Counted from the first letter of the stretch, positions 46,424-55,538 are shown. The stretch: 64,000 bases of DNA from Algoriphagus formosus (GCF_002807035.1 NZ_NIUC01000002.1:1021267-1085266), one strand, 5' to 3'. Notes: generated by a model from the letters alone, not told the origin. Made by a program: numbers and translations.

Positions 46424-46651
46424 TTATTCCTCTCTCCTCAAATCCGGTCTATCCTGATACCATTGCTCTTCAAAAGTCTCTTCGATCTGAACCGGAGCTA
46501 CCAATACAGACCATACCATCCAGATGACCAAAAATGGTCCTGCCATAAATAGCAACCATACCAATGGTAGGGCGACATTCAATTGAATCAGCGTCACGAA
46601 GATGATCAAAGCTCCCGTCACAAAACCTACCGCAAATTCATAATTCTTCAT
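46424..46651 (-). CDS. Small two-helix membrane protein
   Basis: This 75-aa protein starts MKNYEFAVGFVTGALIIFV. Two hydrophobic segments (about 7-24 and 28-50) are followed by an acidic/polar tail (EETFEEQWYQDRPDLRREE). I do not recognise the family. The ATG at 46651 fits a normal membrane protein start; the longer frame adds a polar, lysine-rich extension. It lies 20 nt before queG and may share its transcript. Confidence 0.65.
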   Translation of the reverse strand: MKNYEFAVGFVTGALIIFVTLIQLNVALPLVWLLFMAGPFLVIWMVWSVLVAPVQIEETFEEQWYQDRPDLRREE

Positions 46652-46790
46652 CTTTTTCGTGTTTTTAGTGGATAATGAAAACTCCATTCCCTTTCAGATT
46701 GTTATCCAGACGTGTAACTTATGATTTGATTCGCTTGATTTTTAGCAAGCCCTGTCTTGCTTCTTGAGTCTAGTATCTAAAAATCTGACT

Positions 46791-47891
46791 ATGAAAGGCT
46801 TTCGCTTTACTCAATATATCCCACCCCAAGATCCAGAGAAAAATACCTTTGAGAATCTGCTTAATATTTTCCTACAACTCGTAACGATGACCGGAGGAGA
46901 TGTGGCAGAGGCACTCAACTGGCTTTCTAATCTGGACAAACGATACAATCTCACCAATCCCAATTATGGGATAGGGGACTTCATCGAAGACCTCAAAACC
47001 AAAGGGTACCTCACCGAAGAAAATCAAAAAGGGGAGTTCAAAATCACTGGAAAAGCCGAGCAAACGATCCGGAAATCAGCTTTAGAGGAAATTTTTGGCA
47101 AACTAAAACGAGGAAAATCAGGACAGCATAAAACCACCCACTCTGGTCCCGGCGATGAGCGGGGTACAGACCGTAGGGCTTATGAATTTGGTGATAATCT
47201 AGATCAAATCGCACTGACTGATTCGCTTCGGAATGCACAAGCAAATCACGGATTTTCGGGAGATTACTTGCTGACCGAAGATGATTTGGAGGTAGTCGAA
47301 CAGGAATACCGCTCCCAAACTTCCACAGTGCTCATGATTGATATTTCCCACTCCATGATTCTATATGGGGAGGATCGCATCACCCCTGCAAAGAAAGTGG
47401 CAATGGCCTTGGCTGAATTGATCAAAACTCGCTATCCAAAGGATACCTTGGATGTGATTGTCTTTGGAAATGATGCTTGGCAGATCGAAATCAAAGATTT
47501 ACCCTATCTACAAGTAGGTCCTTATCACACCAACACGGTGGCAGGACTGGAATTGGCGATGGATTTACTTCGAAGAAGAAAAAATCCGAATAAGCAGATT
47601 TTCATGATTACCGACGGAAAACCTACCTGCCTCAAAGTCGGAATTAAGTATTACAAAAATGCCTTCGGAATTGACAGCAAAATATTAAATGAGACCCTCA
47701 AACTCGCTGCTCAATGTCGAAAGCTGAAGATACCGGTGACGACCTTTATGATCGCCTCGGATCCCTATCTGAAAGAATTTGTGAAAGAATTTACACAAGT
47801 CAATAATGGAAACGCCTATTACAGTTCGCTGAAAGGACTGGGCGATTTGATTTTTGAAGACTATAGAAGAAACCGAACCAAACGCTTTTAA
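46791..47891 (+). CDS. VWA domain protein, partner of the AAA+ ATPase
   Basis: This 366-aa soluble protein has a helical N-terminal part (1-110), a polar linker, and a von Willebrand A domain (about 178-345) with a full MIDAS: DISHS (184-188), TVAGLEL, and ITDGKPT. A metal-dependent binding role is clear. The gene lies 8 nt before the AAA+ gene; such MoxR/ChlI-type ATPase + VWA pairs act as chaperones for metal insertion or complex assembly. The pair also recalls magnesium chelatase subunits D and I, but there are no tetrapyrrole genes here. I use the ATG at 46791. Confidence 0.9.
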   Translation: MKGFRFTQYIPPQDPEKNTFENLLNIFLQLVTMTGGDVAEALNWLSNLDKRYNLTNPNYGIGDFIEDLKTKGYLTEENQKGEFKITGKAEQTIRKSALEEIFGKLKRGKSGQHKTTHSGPGDERGTDRRAYEFGDNLDQIALTDSLRNAQANHGFSGDYLLTEDDLEVVEQEYRSQTSTVLMIDISHSMILYGEDRITPAKKVAMALAELIKTRYPKDTLDVIVFGNDAWQIEIKDLPYLQVGPYHTNTVAGLELAMDLLRRRKNPNKQIFMITDGKPTCLKVGIKYYKNAFGIDSKILNETLKLAAQCRKLKIPVTTFMIASDPYLKEFVKEFTQVNNGNAYYSSLKGLGDLIFEDYRRNRTKRF

Positions 47892-47899
47892 ACAAACGC

Positions 47900-49423
47900 A
47901 TGGACTACCAAAAACTTACCGGAAAAGAACTCACCCAAATCCGAACTTTAGGCCAATTGAAGGCTGCCGGATATCAACCCAAATCTATTAAAGAAGAACT
48001 TCGAGACAATCTAATCGCTAAAATCAAGCAAAAGGAAAATGTCTTTGAAGGAATCTGGGGATATGAGGATACAGTTATTCCTGATATCGAACGGGCTATT
48101 TTGTCGCGGCACAACATCAACCTTCTTGGTCTTCGTGGTCAGGCAAAAACCCGAATCGCCCGAATGATGACCCTCCTTCTAGACGAATACGTACCGATTG
48201 TGTACGGTTCCGAATTAAACGATGATCCTTTGGCACCATTGACTTCATACGCTAGAAATCTGATCGAAGAGCGGGGAGATGATACACCGATCACTTGGTG
48301 GCATAGAAATGATCGTTACACAGAAAAATTAGCGACTCCCGATGTGTCTGTAGCCGATTTGATTGGGGATGTGGACCCTATCAAAGCCGCTACGATGAAA
48401 CTCAGCTACAATGATGAGCGGGTCATTCACTACGGCCTAGTTCCAAGATCACATCGCTCCATCTTCGTGATCAATGAATTGCCGGATTTGCAGGCAAGAA
48501 TTCAAGTGGCTCTGTTCAATATTTTACAGGAAGGAGATATTCAGATTCGAGGCTTCAAATTGAGATTGCCGCTAGATATTCAGTTTGTATTCACAGCGAA
48601 TCCTGAAGATTACACCAACCGCGGAAGTATCGTGACTCCTCTTAAAGACCGGATCGAAAGTCAGATCATCACTCACTATCCGAAGTCCATCGAAATAGGT
48701 AAAAAGATCACTGCTCAAGAGGCCAACCTGAAAGGTAAGCCTGTGGATAACATTTACATTCCGGAGCTGATGAAAGACTTGATCGAACAGATTGCAGTCG
48801 AAGCAAGAGGTTCAGAGTATGTAGATGAAAAATCAGGAGTTTCTGCCCGATTGACGATTTCTGCTTACGAAAACTTGATTTCAGCAGCAGAAAGGAGGCT
48901 TTACCTGAATGGGGAAGAAAATACAACCGTACGAATTGCGGACTTGATTGGTGTGATTCCAGCTATTACGGGGAAGGTAGAATTAGTCTACGAGGGAGAA
49001 CAAGAAGGCGCAGGTTTGGTTGCATACAATTTGATTGGGAAAGCGATACGTTCTCAGTTTATCAACTATTTCCCATCTCCTGAGTCGAAAAAGAAATCAA
49101 AAGAAGGAGACCCTTATGTGATTCCTTTGGCTTGGTTTGGAGAGGGAAATGAATTGGACATTCTTGCTTCCCAATCAGATAAAGAATACAAGCAAGCACT
49201 CCATGAGGTTCCGGGGCTTGAAGAAGTAGTGACCGGATTAGTCAAGAATTTACCGGAGAAAGAGAAGGAATTCTTCATGGAATTTGCCCTTCACGGTCTT
49301 GCCGAATACTCTCAGCTTAGTAAAAATTTACTAGACACCGGCTTACAGTTCAAGGATCTCTTCAGCTCCATGTTTAATATGGGGCCCGGTGATGATGATG
49401 ATTTTGACGAGGATGATTTATAA
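47900..49423 (+). CDS. AAA+ ATPase, magnesium-chelatase I/MoxR-like
   Basis: This 507-aa protein has an AAA+ core. Walker A is the unusual GLRGQAKT (77-84). The Walker B region reads IFVINELPD (Asn192-Glu193) where DE is standard. I recall the same NE in homologues of this family, so it may be a family feature and not a loss. Sensor 1 FTANPEDYTNRG and PLKDRIESQI follow. The C-terminus is acidic (DDDDFDEDDL). It forms a pair with the VWA gene; target unknown. Confidence 0.9.
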   Translation: MDYQKLTGKELTQIRTLGQLKAAGYQPKSIKEELRDNLIAKIKQKENVFEGIWGYEDTVIPDIERAILSRHNINLLGLRGQAKTRIARMMTLLLDEYVPIVYGSELNDDPLAPLTSYARNLIEERGDDTPITWWHRNDRYTEKLATPDVSVADLIGDVDPIKAATMKLSYNDERVIHYGLVPRSHRSIFVINELPDLQARIQVALFNILQEGDIQIRGFKLRLPLDIQFVFTANPEDYTNRGSIVTPLKDRIESQIITHYPKSIEIGKKITAQEANLKGKPVDNIYIPELMKDLIEQIAVEARGSEYVDEKSGVSARLTISAYENLISAAERRLYLNGEENTTVRIADLIGVIPAITGKVELVYEGEQEGAGLVAYNLIGKAIRSQFINYFPSPESKKKSKEGDPYVIPLAWFGEGNELDILASQSDKEYKQALHEVPGLEEVVTGLVKNLPEKEKEFFMEFALHGLAEYSQLSKNLLDTGLQFKDLFSSMFNMGPGDDDDFDEDDL

Positions 49424-49424
49424 G

Positions 49425-49449
49425 AAAGGGGCGAAAGCCTCTTTTTTTT
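49425..49449 (+). terminator. Terminator of the VWA-AAA+ operon
   Basis: AAAGGGGC (49425-49432) and GCCTCTTT (49437-49444) form a stem with one G-U pair and a GAAA tetraloop, followed by a T-run to 49449. Confidence 0.85.
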
Positions 49450-49489
49450 GGACCTAAAAATTATTAGAAAACATTTCTTTAATATTTTA

Positions 49490-49507
49490 TGTACATATTT
49501 GTGTACA
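49490..49507. promoter_or_regulatory. YefM-type operator: two TGTACA boxes
   Basis: TGTACA occurs at 49490-49495 and 49502-49507, centre to centre 12 bp, 13 nt before the antitoxin ATG. The E. coli yefM-yoeB operator uses the same TGTACA core at the same spacing, so autorepression by the antitoxin-toxin complex is likely. Confidence 0.75.
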
Positions 49508-49519
49508 AATTTAATCGCC

Positions 49520-49774
49520 ATGCTCACTACTACATTATCAGATTTTAGAAAAGACATCAAGCGTTATTTTGATCAGATTTCCCAAAACTTTGAGACACTA
49601 ATTATAAACAGAGGCAAGGATAGCGGAATTGTGATCATGTCATTAGCCGAATACAATTCCCTGAAAGCCACGCATCATGAACTTTCCTCTAAAGCAAATG
49701 AAGAGCGTCTCGATTCTGCTATTCAAAAGTTAAAATCCGGAAAATCATTCGAGAAACAACTGCTTGAAGAATGA
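49520..49774 (+). CDS. yefM: Antitoxin of the Phd/YefM family
   Basis: This 84-aa antitoxin has a DNA-binding N-terminus (LSDFRKDIKRYFDQISQNFETLIINRG) and the IVIMSLAEYNSL segment typical of YefM. The C-terminal helix (LDSAIQKLKSGKSFEKQLLEE) binds and blocks the toxin. I use the ATG at 49520, just behind the two TGTACA boxes. It overlaps the toxin gene by 4 nt (ATGA). Confidence 0.92.
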   Translation: MLTTTLSDFRKDIKRYFDQISQNFETLIINRGKDSGIVIMSLAEYNSLKATHHELSSKANEERLDSAIQKLKSGKSFEKQLLEE

Positions 49775-50028
49775 AATTCGTATTCGTTGAAGAATCTTGG
49801 GAGGACTATCTCTATTGGCAAAAAACCGACAAAAAGAAGTTGAAAAGAATCAACGAGCTCTTAAAAGATATTTCTAGGCACCCTTTTGAAGGAATTGGAA
49901 AACCAGAACCATTAAAATTCAAATACTCAGGATTTTGGTCAAGAAGAATAGACCAAGAACATCGATTAATCTATCAGGTAAAAGATGATGAAATTCTAAT
50001 TGCCAAGTGTAGATTTCATTACGATTGA
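49771..50028 (+). CDS. yoeB: YoeB-type mRNA interferase toxin
   Basis: This 85-aa RelE-fold toxin cuts mRNA in the ribosomal A site. All catalytic residues of E. coli YoeB appear at the same numbers: Glu46 (KPEPLK), Arg65 (DQEHRLIY), His83 and Tyr84 (RFHYD). It is therefore probably active. It is translationally coupled to the antitoxin. Confidence 0.94.
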   Translation: MKFVFVEESWEDYLYWQKTDKKKLKRINELLKDISRHPFEGIGKPEPLKFKYSGFWSRRIDQEHRLIYQVKDDEILIAKCRFHYD

Positions 50029-50065
50029 TTCTAAAAAAAGGCTAGTAAAGACTTAAATCACTTTT

Positions 50066-50096
50066 TTTGCTTTCAAACTTTTACTCCATACCTTTG
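50066..50096 (+). promoter_or_regulatory. Complete Bacteroidota promoter before the TPP riboswitch
   Basis: TTTG (50066-50069), 19 nt, then TACCTTTG (50089-50096) matches the TTTG-N19-TAnnTTTG consensus. The predicted start near 50100 is exactly where the riboswitch begins. Confidence 0.75.
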
Positions 50097-50099
50097 CAT

Positions 50100-50186
50100 C
50101 AGATCATAAGGGGTGCCCTAAAATTACGGGCTGAGATCATACCCATATTACCTGATCCGGGTAGTGCCGGCGAAGGGAAATGAGCA
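50100..50186 (+). ncRNA. TPP riboswitch (THI element)
   Basis: The conserved THI-box core is visible in order: GGGGTGCCC, then CTGAGATCATACCC, ACCTGATCCGGGTAGTGCCGG and CGAAGGGAAATGAGC. Thiamine pyrophosphate binds such RNAs and turns genes off. It lies about 140 nt before the TonB-dependent receptor gene. A T6 run at 50229-50234 follows the aptamer, but a clear terminator stem was not found, so the mechanism (termination or start-site masking) is open. Confidence 0.93.
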
Positions 50187-50328
50187 AGCAAAGTATACAC
50201 ACTGAAGACAGAACTGGTACCAACTGGCTTTTTTGTCGTCCACTTTTGCAAAACGGGTAAACAAATACGGATGACTTCCCCTAAGTCCTCCCATGTTTCA
50301 CTCAATCACCCGAAAGGGAAAAAGTATC

Positions 50329-52716
50329 ATGAAAAATTTATGGCTAAGTCTGGTATTTTACCTGACTATATCCGCCGCATTTGCACAGCAGCAAATCAAG
50401 GGAAAAGTAGTAGATCAATCCTCCAACGCGCCACTAATTGGAGCAGCCATTTGGGCTGAAGGAACGGGTAGAGGAGCAGTGACAGACTCCGATGGGAATT
50501 TTATACTAAGCAAACTCCCTGATGGAAAAGTAACCATCCGCGTATCCTACCTAGGCTATGCATCCCTCACAGAGGAAATTACTTTGCCTTATTCCGAGAC
50601 GCTTGTTTTTAAGCTTGAAAGCAAAGATTTCCTTTCAGAGGAATTCATTGTATCAGCCACTCGAGCATCAGAAACGACTCCAACGACCTTCAAAACAATC
50701 GACAAGGCCGAATTGGCCAAGCGAAACCTAGGTCAGGATATCCCGATTCTACTGAATTTCACTCCTTCTGTGGTCTCTCACTCGGATGCTGGGGCCGGAG
50801 TAGGTTATACCGGGATTCGTATTCGGGGTTCGGATCAAACACGAATTAATGCTACCATTAATGGAATTCCCCTGAATGACGCAGAATCACACGGTGTCTT
50901 CTGGGTCAATATGCCAGATTTTGCTTCTTCCGTAGAAAATGTGCAGATACAGCGTGGTGTAGGAACCTCCACCAACGGTGCAGCAACCTTTGGTGCCAGC
51001 CTCAACTTCCAGACAGATACAAGAAAGGATGATGCCTATGCCGAAATCGACAATGGATTTGGCTCATTTAATACTTGGAGACATACTGTCAAAGCAGGGA
51101 CAGGACTACTCAACAATCGATTCGCAGTAGATGCAAGACTCTCTCAAATTACCTCCGATGGTTTTGTGGACAGGGCATTTTCTGACCTTAGAAGCTGGTT
51201 TGTATCAGGCGGCTACTATGGTGAGAAAAGTGTGATCAAGCTTATTGCTTTCTCTGGAAAAGAACAAACTTATCAATCTTGGTGGGGGCTTCCAGAAGAC
51301 AAATTGGAGAATGATCGGACGTGGAACTACTACACCTACGACAATGAAACGGACAATTATCAGCAGGATCATTACCAATTAATCTACACCGGACAAGTCG
51401 GAAGCAACTGGAAAACAAATTTCGCGCTTCACTACACCTATGGAAGAGGGTACTACGAGCAATTCAGAGAGGATGATGATTTTGCCAGCTACAATCTACC
51501 CAACGTAGAGATCGGTGAAGAAATAATCAGCAGCACCGATTTCATCAGAAGAAGATGGCTGGACAATGATTTCTATGGATTTATCGGTTCTGCTAATTAT
51601 ATATCTGACAATGGGAAACTCGACTTTATCATAGGAGGTGGAGCCAATCGCTACGATGGAGGACATTTTGGTGAGATTATTTGGGCAAGAATTGCAGGGA
51701 ATACCAATATCAGAGATCGATACTACGACAATAATGCAATCAAAGACGATCGGAATATCTATGCTAAAGCCACCTACGAAATCAAGCCGGGATTGAATAT
51801 TTTCGGAGACCTTCAAGTACGGGGAATTGACTATTCTTTCCAAGGGATCAATGATGATTTACGAATAGTAGATGGTCAGGAGTCTTACACCTTTTTCAAT
51901 CCTAAATTTGGCTTTTCTTATGAAAAAGGAGAACGAACCTACTATGCAAGTTTTGCAGTGGCAAATCGTGAACCGACCCGGTCTGACTTTACCGACAACC
52001 CCATCACAGAAGTGCCTCGACCTGAGCGTCTAAACAACATCGAGGCTGGTGTCAGATCCCGAAGTGGAAATTTCACCTACAATGCCAACTTCTACTACAT
52101 GGGTTATCAGGATCAACTCATCCTGACTGGACAGATCAATGATGTCGGTGCATACATTCGCGAAAATGTAGCGTCTTCCTATCGTGCTGGAATTGAGTTA
52201 GATGGTGCCTATCAGCTTTCGAAGCAGTGGACTTTGGGAGGAAATATTGCCTTTAGTCAAAATAAAATCGCTGAGTTCACAGAATACATCGATGACTATT
52301 CCGTAGAGGAGTTTCAGCAAGAGACTTTTACCTACACGGACACCGATATTGCTTTCTCGCCGAATGTGGTCGGGTCGGCTATCATTGAATTTCAGCCAAC
52401 CAAAAACCTATCAGTCAATTGGTTTAGCAAATATGTTGGCCGACAATTCCTCGACAACACCTCGAATGTGGACCGCTCACTGGACGCCTTCTTTACCAAC
52501 GACCTTCGAATTAGCTATTCGACTCAACCGCGATATTTCAAAGGGTTGGAGATCAACTTACTCATCAATAATATCTTCAATGAACTCTACGAGCCAAACG
52601 GCTACACCTTTAGCTATTTTGTACCAGGAGGAAATGGACGTGAATTGATCACAGAGAACTTCTACTATCCTCAAGCAGGAACCAATTTCTTGCTTGGGTT
52701 GAAATTGAAATTCTAA
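50329..52716 (+). CDS. TonB-dependent receptor, predicted thiamine transporter
   Basis: This 795-aa outer-membrane receptor has a signal peptide (1-20, ends AFAQ), a carboxypeptidase-like domain (about 22-105, IKGKVVDQSSNAPLIGA), a plug domain (about 115-240, GVGYTGIRIRGSDQTRINATINGIPLNDAESHG is in it) and a C-terminal 22-strand barrel ending LGLKLKF. Because a TPP riboswitch controls it, the ligand is probably thiamine or a phosphate ester of it. In many Bacteroidota such a receptor is followed by pnuT and a thiamine pyrophosphokinase gene; here it stands alone. I use the ATG at 50329, which gives a clean signal peptide. Confidence 0.9.
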   Translation: MKNLWLSLVFYLTISAAFAQQQIKGKVVDQSSNAPLIGAAIWAEGTGRGAVTDSDGNFILSKLPDGKVTIRVSYLGYASLTEEITLPYSETLVFKLESKDFLSEEFIVSATRASETTPTTFKTIDKAELAKRNLGQDIPILLNFTPSVVSHSDAGAGVGYTGIRIRGSDQTRINATINGIPLNDAESHGVFWVNMPDFASSVENVQIQRGVGTSTNGAATFGASLNFQTDTRKDDAYAEIDNGFGSFNTWRHTVKAGTGLLNNRFAVDARLSQITSDGFVDRAFSDLRSWFVSGGYYGEKSVIKLIAFSGKEQTYQSWWGLPEDKLENDRTWNYYTYDNETDNYQQDHYQLIYTGQVGSNWKTNFALHYTYGRGYYEQFREDDDFASYNLPNVEIGEEIISSTDFIRRRWLDNDFYGFIGSANYISDNGKLDFIIGGGANRYDGGHFGEIIWARIAGNTNIRDRYYDNNAIKDDRNIYAKATYEIKPGLNIFGDLQVRGIDYSFQGINDDLRIVDGQESYTFFNPKFGFSYEKGERTYYASFAVANREPTRSDFTDNPITEVPRPERLNNIEAGVRSRSGNFTYNANFYYMGYQDQLILTGQINDVGAYIRENVASSYRAGIELDGAYQLSKQWTLGGNIAFSQNKIAEFTEYIDDYSVEEFQQETFTYTDTDIAFSPNVVGSAIIEFQPTKNLSVNWFSKYVGRQFLDNTSNVDRSLDAFFTNDLRISYSTQPRYFKGLEINLLINNIFNELYEPNGYTFSYFVPGGNGRELITENFYYPQAGTNFLLGLKLKF

Positions 52717-52729
52717 ACCTTGTAAAATC

Positions 52730-52765
52730 AAAGGGTCCTGCAAAATAAAATGCAGGACCCTTTTT
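52730..52765. terminator. Bidirectional terminator between the receptor gene and hflX
   Basis: AAAGGGTCCTGCA (52730-52742) pairs with TGCAGGACCCTTT (from 52751), a 13-bp perfect stem with an 8-nt loop and T-run. Confidence 0.9.
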
Positions 52766-52793
52766 CAATAGTTATTGATTCTTCAATAAGATT

Positions 52794-54056
52794 TTATGCA
52801 TTCTCTTTTCCTTCGAAAGAAATTACTTCATCACTCAGATAGTGTGGATAAATCTTTAAATGTTGCTTTTTGACTTCTTCTGTCAGGCGTTCTCGGAATA
52901 AATCCACGTTTTGTCCAGAACCAGCAGCCATAAATACCGGCTCGATACCGGTTTTCTTCTTATACGCCTCAGCCAAAGCCCCAAAATCCTTAAAGTCTGC
53001 ATCCTGAAGATCCATCTCGGACATTTCCATGATTTTCTCTTCAGAAGGCATGGTTTCAACAAGATCTATTTTATTGAAAACCAATAGAATGAGTTTATCA
53101 CCGGCATTTATTTCCCGAAGTGTTTGATTCACCACTGCAATATGATCTTCGTAGTTGGGATGAGAAATATCCACCACATGTACCAAAAGATCAGCCTCAC
53201 GAATCTCATCCAAGGTAGACTTAAATGACTCGATCAAGTGGGTCGGCAGCTTTCGAATAAAACCAACTGTATCTGAGAGAAGAAATGGAATTTGCTCTAA
53301 CACTACCTTCCGAACAGTAGAATCTACCGTAGCAAAAAGCTTGTTCTCAGCCAAAATATCCGTTTTGGTGATCAGGTTCATCAGCGTACTTTTCCCCACA
53401 TTGGTATAACCAACCAAGGCCACCCTGACAATCCCTTTTCTTCCTTTTCGCTGAGTCTCACCCTGCTTTTCTATTTGTCTTAGCTTTTGCTTCAGCAACG
53501 TGATCTTATTTCGAATATCCCGCTTATCCGTCTCGATCTCCTTTTCACCGGCACCACCACGGGTCGATGTACCTCCTCGCTGACGCTCCAAGTGTGTCCA
53601 CATTCGGGTCAGACGAGGAAGCAGATATTGATAGCGAGCTAGCTCAACCTGGGTTTTGGCTTGGGCGGTTTGGGCGCGCTGAAGAAAAATATCCAAAATC
53701 AATAAAGAGCGGTCATAGACTTTCACCTTGAGTTCGTTTTCAAGGTTTTTCATCTGTGAAGGACTCAAGTCATCATCAAAAATGACCATATCCACTTCAA
53801 AATGCGTGATGTAGGCTAAAATTTCTTCCAGCTTTCCCTTGCCTATAAATGTGCGTATATCGGGTTTTTCCATCCGTTGGGTAAAGCGATAAACCGCTTT
53901 TACGCCTAAAGTCTCTGCCAAAAACGACAGCTCTTCCAGATGTTCTTCTACTTCAAAGTCCGACTGCTGCTGACGAATCAGCGAAACCAACACAGCAGTT
54001 TCCTGCCTAGGCGCGGTATCAAACAGTTTTTGAAGTTTTCTTGAATATTTACTCAT
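52794..54056 (-). CDS. hflX: GTPase HflX
   Basis: HflX is a ribosome-splitting, 50S-binding GTPase that rescues stalled ribosomes under stress. The 420-aa protein has the N-terminal HflX domain (KAVYRFTQRMEKPDIRTFIGKGKLEEI), a coiled linker, and the G domain: G1 GYTNVGKST, G3 DTVGF, G4 NKID. The RTGGAGEKEIETD-type segment (RGGAGEKEIETDKRDI) is typical. I choose the ATG at 54056; the 13 residues upstream are not part of the family. Confidence 0.96.
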   Translation of the reverse strand: MSKYSRKLQKLFDTAPRQETAVLVSLIRQQQSDFEVEEHLEELSFLAETLGVKAVYRFTQRMEKPDIRTFIGKGKLEEILAYITHFEVDMVIFDDDLSPSQMKNLENELKVKVYDRSLLILDIFLQRAQTAQAKTQVELARYQYLLPRLTRMWTHLERQRGGTSTRGGAGEKEIETDKRDIRNKITLLKQKLRQIEKQGETQRKGRKGIVRVALVGYTNVGKSTLMNLITKTDILAENKLFATVDSTVRKVVLEQIPFLLSDTVGFIRKLPTHLIESFKSTLDEIREADLLVHVVDISHPNYEDHIAVVNQTLREINAGDKLILLVFNKIDLVETMPSEEKIMEMSEMDLQDADFKDFGALAEAYKKKTGIEPVFMAAGSGQNVDLFRERLTEEVKKQHLKIYPHYLSDEVISFEGKENA

Positions 54057-54226
54057 AGTATCTTTTCTTCTTGAATAATGTAGACTTTGCGTCAATAGTT
54101 CAGCTTTTCCAAAGTCTTAATCGACAGCAAGTCAAGTTTTAACAACAAATGTCGGGATAATTCCACGATATTGATTAGGATACTCGTCTACGGAATACTT
54201 ATTTTAAAGCGTCAAACTCTACCCCC

Positions 54227-54781
54227 ATGCTAAATATTATTACCACCAAACTCGACGGCTTGGTCGAGATAAGACCAAAAATCTTTGAGGACCCAAGAGG
54301 ATACTTCTTTGAATCTTTCCGAAAAGACTGGTTTGATGAAGTGGGAATATCCGTCGATTGGAAACAAGATAATCAATCCTTTTCTCAAAAGGGAACCGTT
54401 CGAGGACTTCACTTTCAGAGAGCCCCATACGCACAAGCAAAATTGGTACGAGTTGTACAAGGAAAAGTGTTGGATGTCGCCGTAGATTTAAGAAAGGGCT
54501 CTCCAACTTTTGGACAGTCACACACGGTACTGCTGGATGCACAGCTTCACAACTTACTTTACGTTCCCGTTGGCTTTGCTCATGGGTTTTCTGTTTTGGA
54601 GGACGCGATTTTTCTGTACAAATGTTCTGAATATTATCACTTTCCAAGTGAAGGAGGAATTCGATGGAATGACCCGGCTTTGGGAATCGATTGGAAAGTG
54701 AGTGACCCAATTATTTCCGAAAAAGATCAAAAATGGCCAAGTTTGCAGGAATTCAAAGAACAATCTGGAGGAGGATTATAA
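54227..54781 (+). CDS. rfbC: dTDP-4-dehydrorhamnose 3,5-epimerase
   Basis: RfbC (RmlC) makes dTDP-4-keto-L-rhamnose for surface polysaccharides. The 184-aa protein shows the cupin fold with the catalytic His62 in GTVRGLHFQ, VVQGKVLDVAVDLRKGSPTFG, VPVGFAHGFSVLED and FLYKCSEYY with the catalytic tyrosine. The other rml genes are not nearby. It is followed after 3 nt by the CpsB-type gene. Confidence 0.95.
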   Translation: MLNIITTKLDGLVEIRPKIFEDPRGYFFESFRKDWFDEVGISVDWKQDNQSFSQKGTVRGLHFQRAPYAQAKLVRVVQGKVLDVAVDLRKGSPTFGQSHTVLLDAQLHNLLYVPVGFAHGFSVLEDAIFLYKCSEYYHFPSEGGIRWNDPALGIDWKVSDPIISEKDQKWPSLQEFKEQSGGGL

Positions 54782-54784
54782 GAA

Positions 54785-55531
54785 GTGGGAATACTTGATT
54801 TTCTAAAGCGTAAACCGGTAGAGGTAGAGGAACTTGATTTGAGTTGGTTGAGAGCAGATATGCACTCCCATTTGATCCCGGGCATCGATGATGGCTCAAA
54901 GACCATGGAGGAATCCCTGACTCTTATCCGTGAGTTGTCAGATCTAGGACTCAGCAAGCTGATCACGACTCCTCACGTAATGTCCGAATATTATCGAAAC
55001 ACCCCAGAAACTATTCAGATGGGTTTGGAAGATCTGCGAAGAGCCGTGAAAAAAGAGGGTTTGGATATTGAGATCGAAGCTGCCGCGGAGTATTACATGG
55101 ACGAGATCTTTTTGGAGAAAGTAAAATCCGGAGAAAAATTACTCTCTTTTGGAGACAACTATGTCCTTGTCGAGACAGGCTTTATCAATAAGCCCCAAAT
55201 GCTTCTCGAATCCTTTTTTCAAATGGAAATGGCCGGTTATAAGCCTGTATTTGCGCACCCTGAGAGATATCAATACCTGATCGCTGATAAAAAACTCCAA
55301 GAGGAAATCTTAGAACGCAATATTCTTCTTCAAGTAAACATGCTTTCTTTGACGGGTTTTTATTCTAAGCATGTCAAAGACTTTGCAGAAAGCCTCATCG
55401 ATACCGGGAATGTTCGGTTTTTAGGCTCAGACTGTCACAATCAGCGATACGTGGATATGCTCAAAACCCTTTCGGCAACCCGGTACTATTCCAAGATCAA
55501 AGAATCTTCCTGGCTCAACACCCAACTCTAA
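54785..55531 (+). CDS. CpsB/CapC-type (PHP-fold) tyrosine-protein phosphatase
   Basis: This 248-aa PHP-fold metallo-phosphatase has DMHSHLIPGIDDGSKTMEESL with His27 and His29, TTPHVM, the AAAEYYMDE segment, FAHPERYQYL and LGSDCHN as metal ligands. In Gram-positives it dephosphorylates capsule-synthesis tyrosine kinases, and in Bacteroidota it accompanies polysaccharide export genes. The start is GTG at 54785, 3 nt after rfbC; no ATG fits better, and family N-termini agree. Confidence 0.9.
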   Translation: MGILDFLKRKPVEVEELDLSWLRADMHSHLIPGIDDGSKTMEESLTLIRELSDLGLSKLITTPHVMSEYYRNTPETIQMGLEDLRRAVKKEGLDIEIEAAAEYYMDEIFLEKVKSGEKLLSFGDNYVLVETGFINKPQMLLESFFQMEMAGYKPVFAHPERYQYLIADKKLQEEILERNILLQVNMLSLTGFYSKHVKDFAESLIDTGNVRFLGSDCHNQRYVDMLKTLSATRYYSKIKESSWLNTQL

Positions 55532-55538
55532 CTCTTCG

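Noticed and set aside
46740..46790. AGCAAG...CTTGCT dyad before the VWA gene as operator or terminator
   Set aside because: Six base pairs without a T-run; too short to separate from chance.
50187..50240. Riboswitch terminator hairpin before the T6 run
   Set aside because: Only a weak GGTACC-centred stem could be drawn, so I do not claim the termination mechanism.
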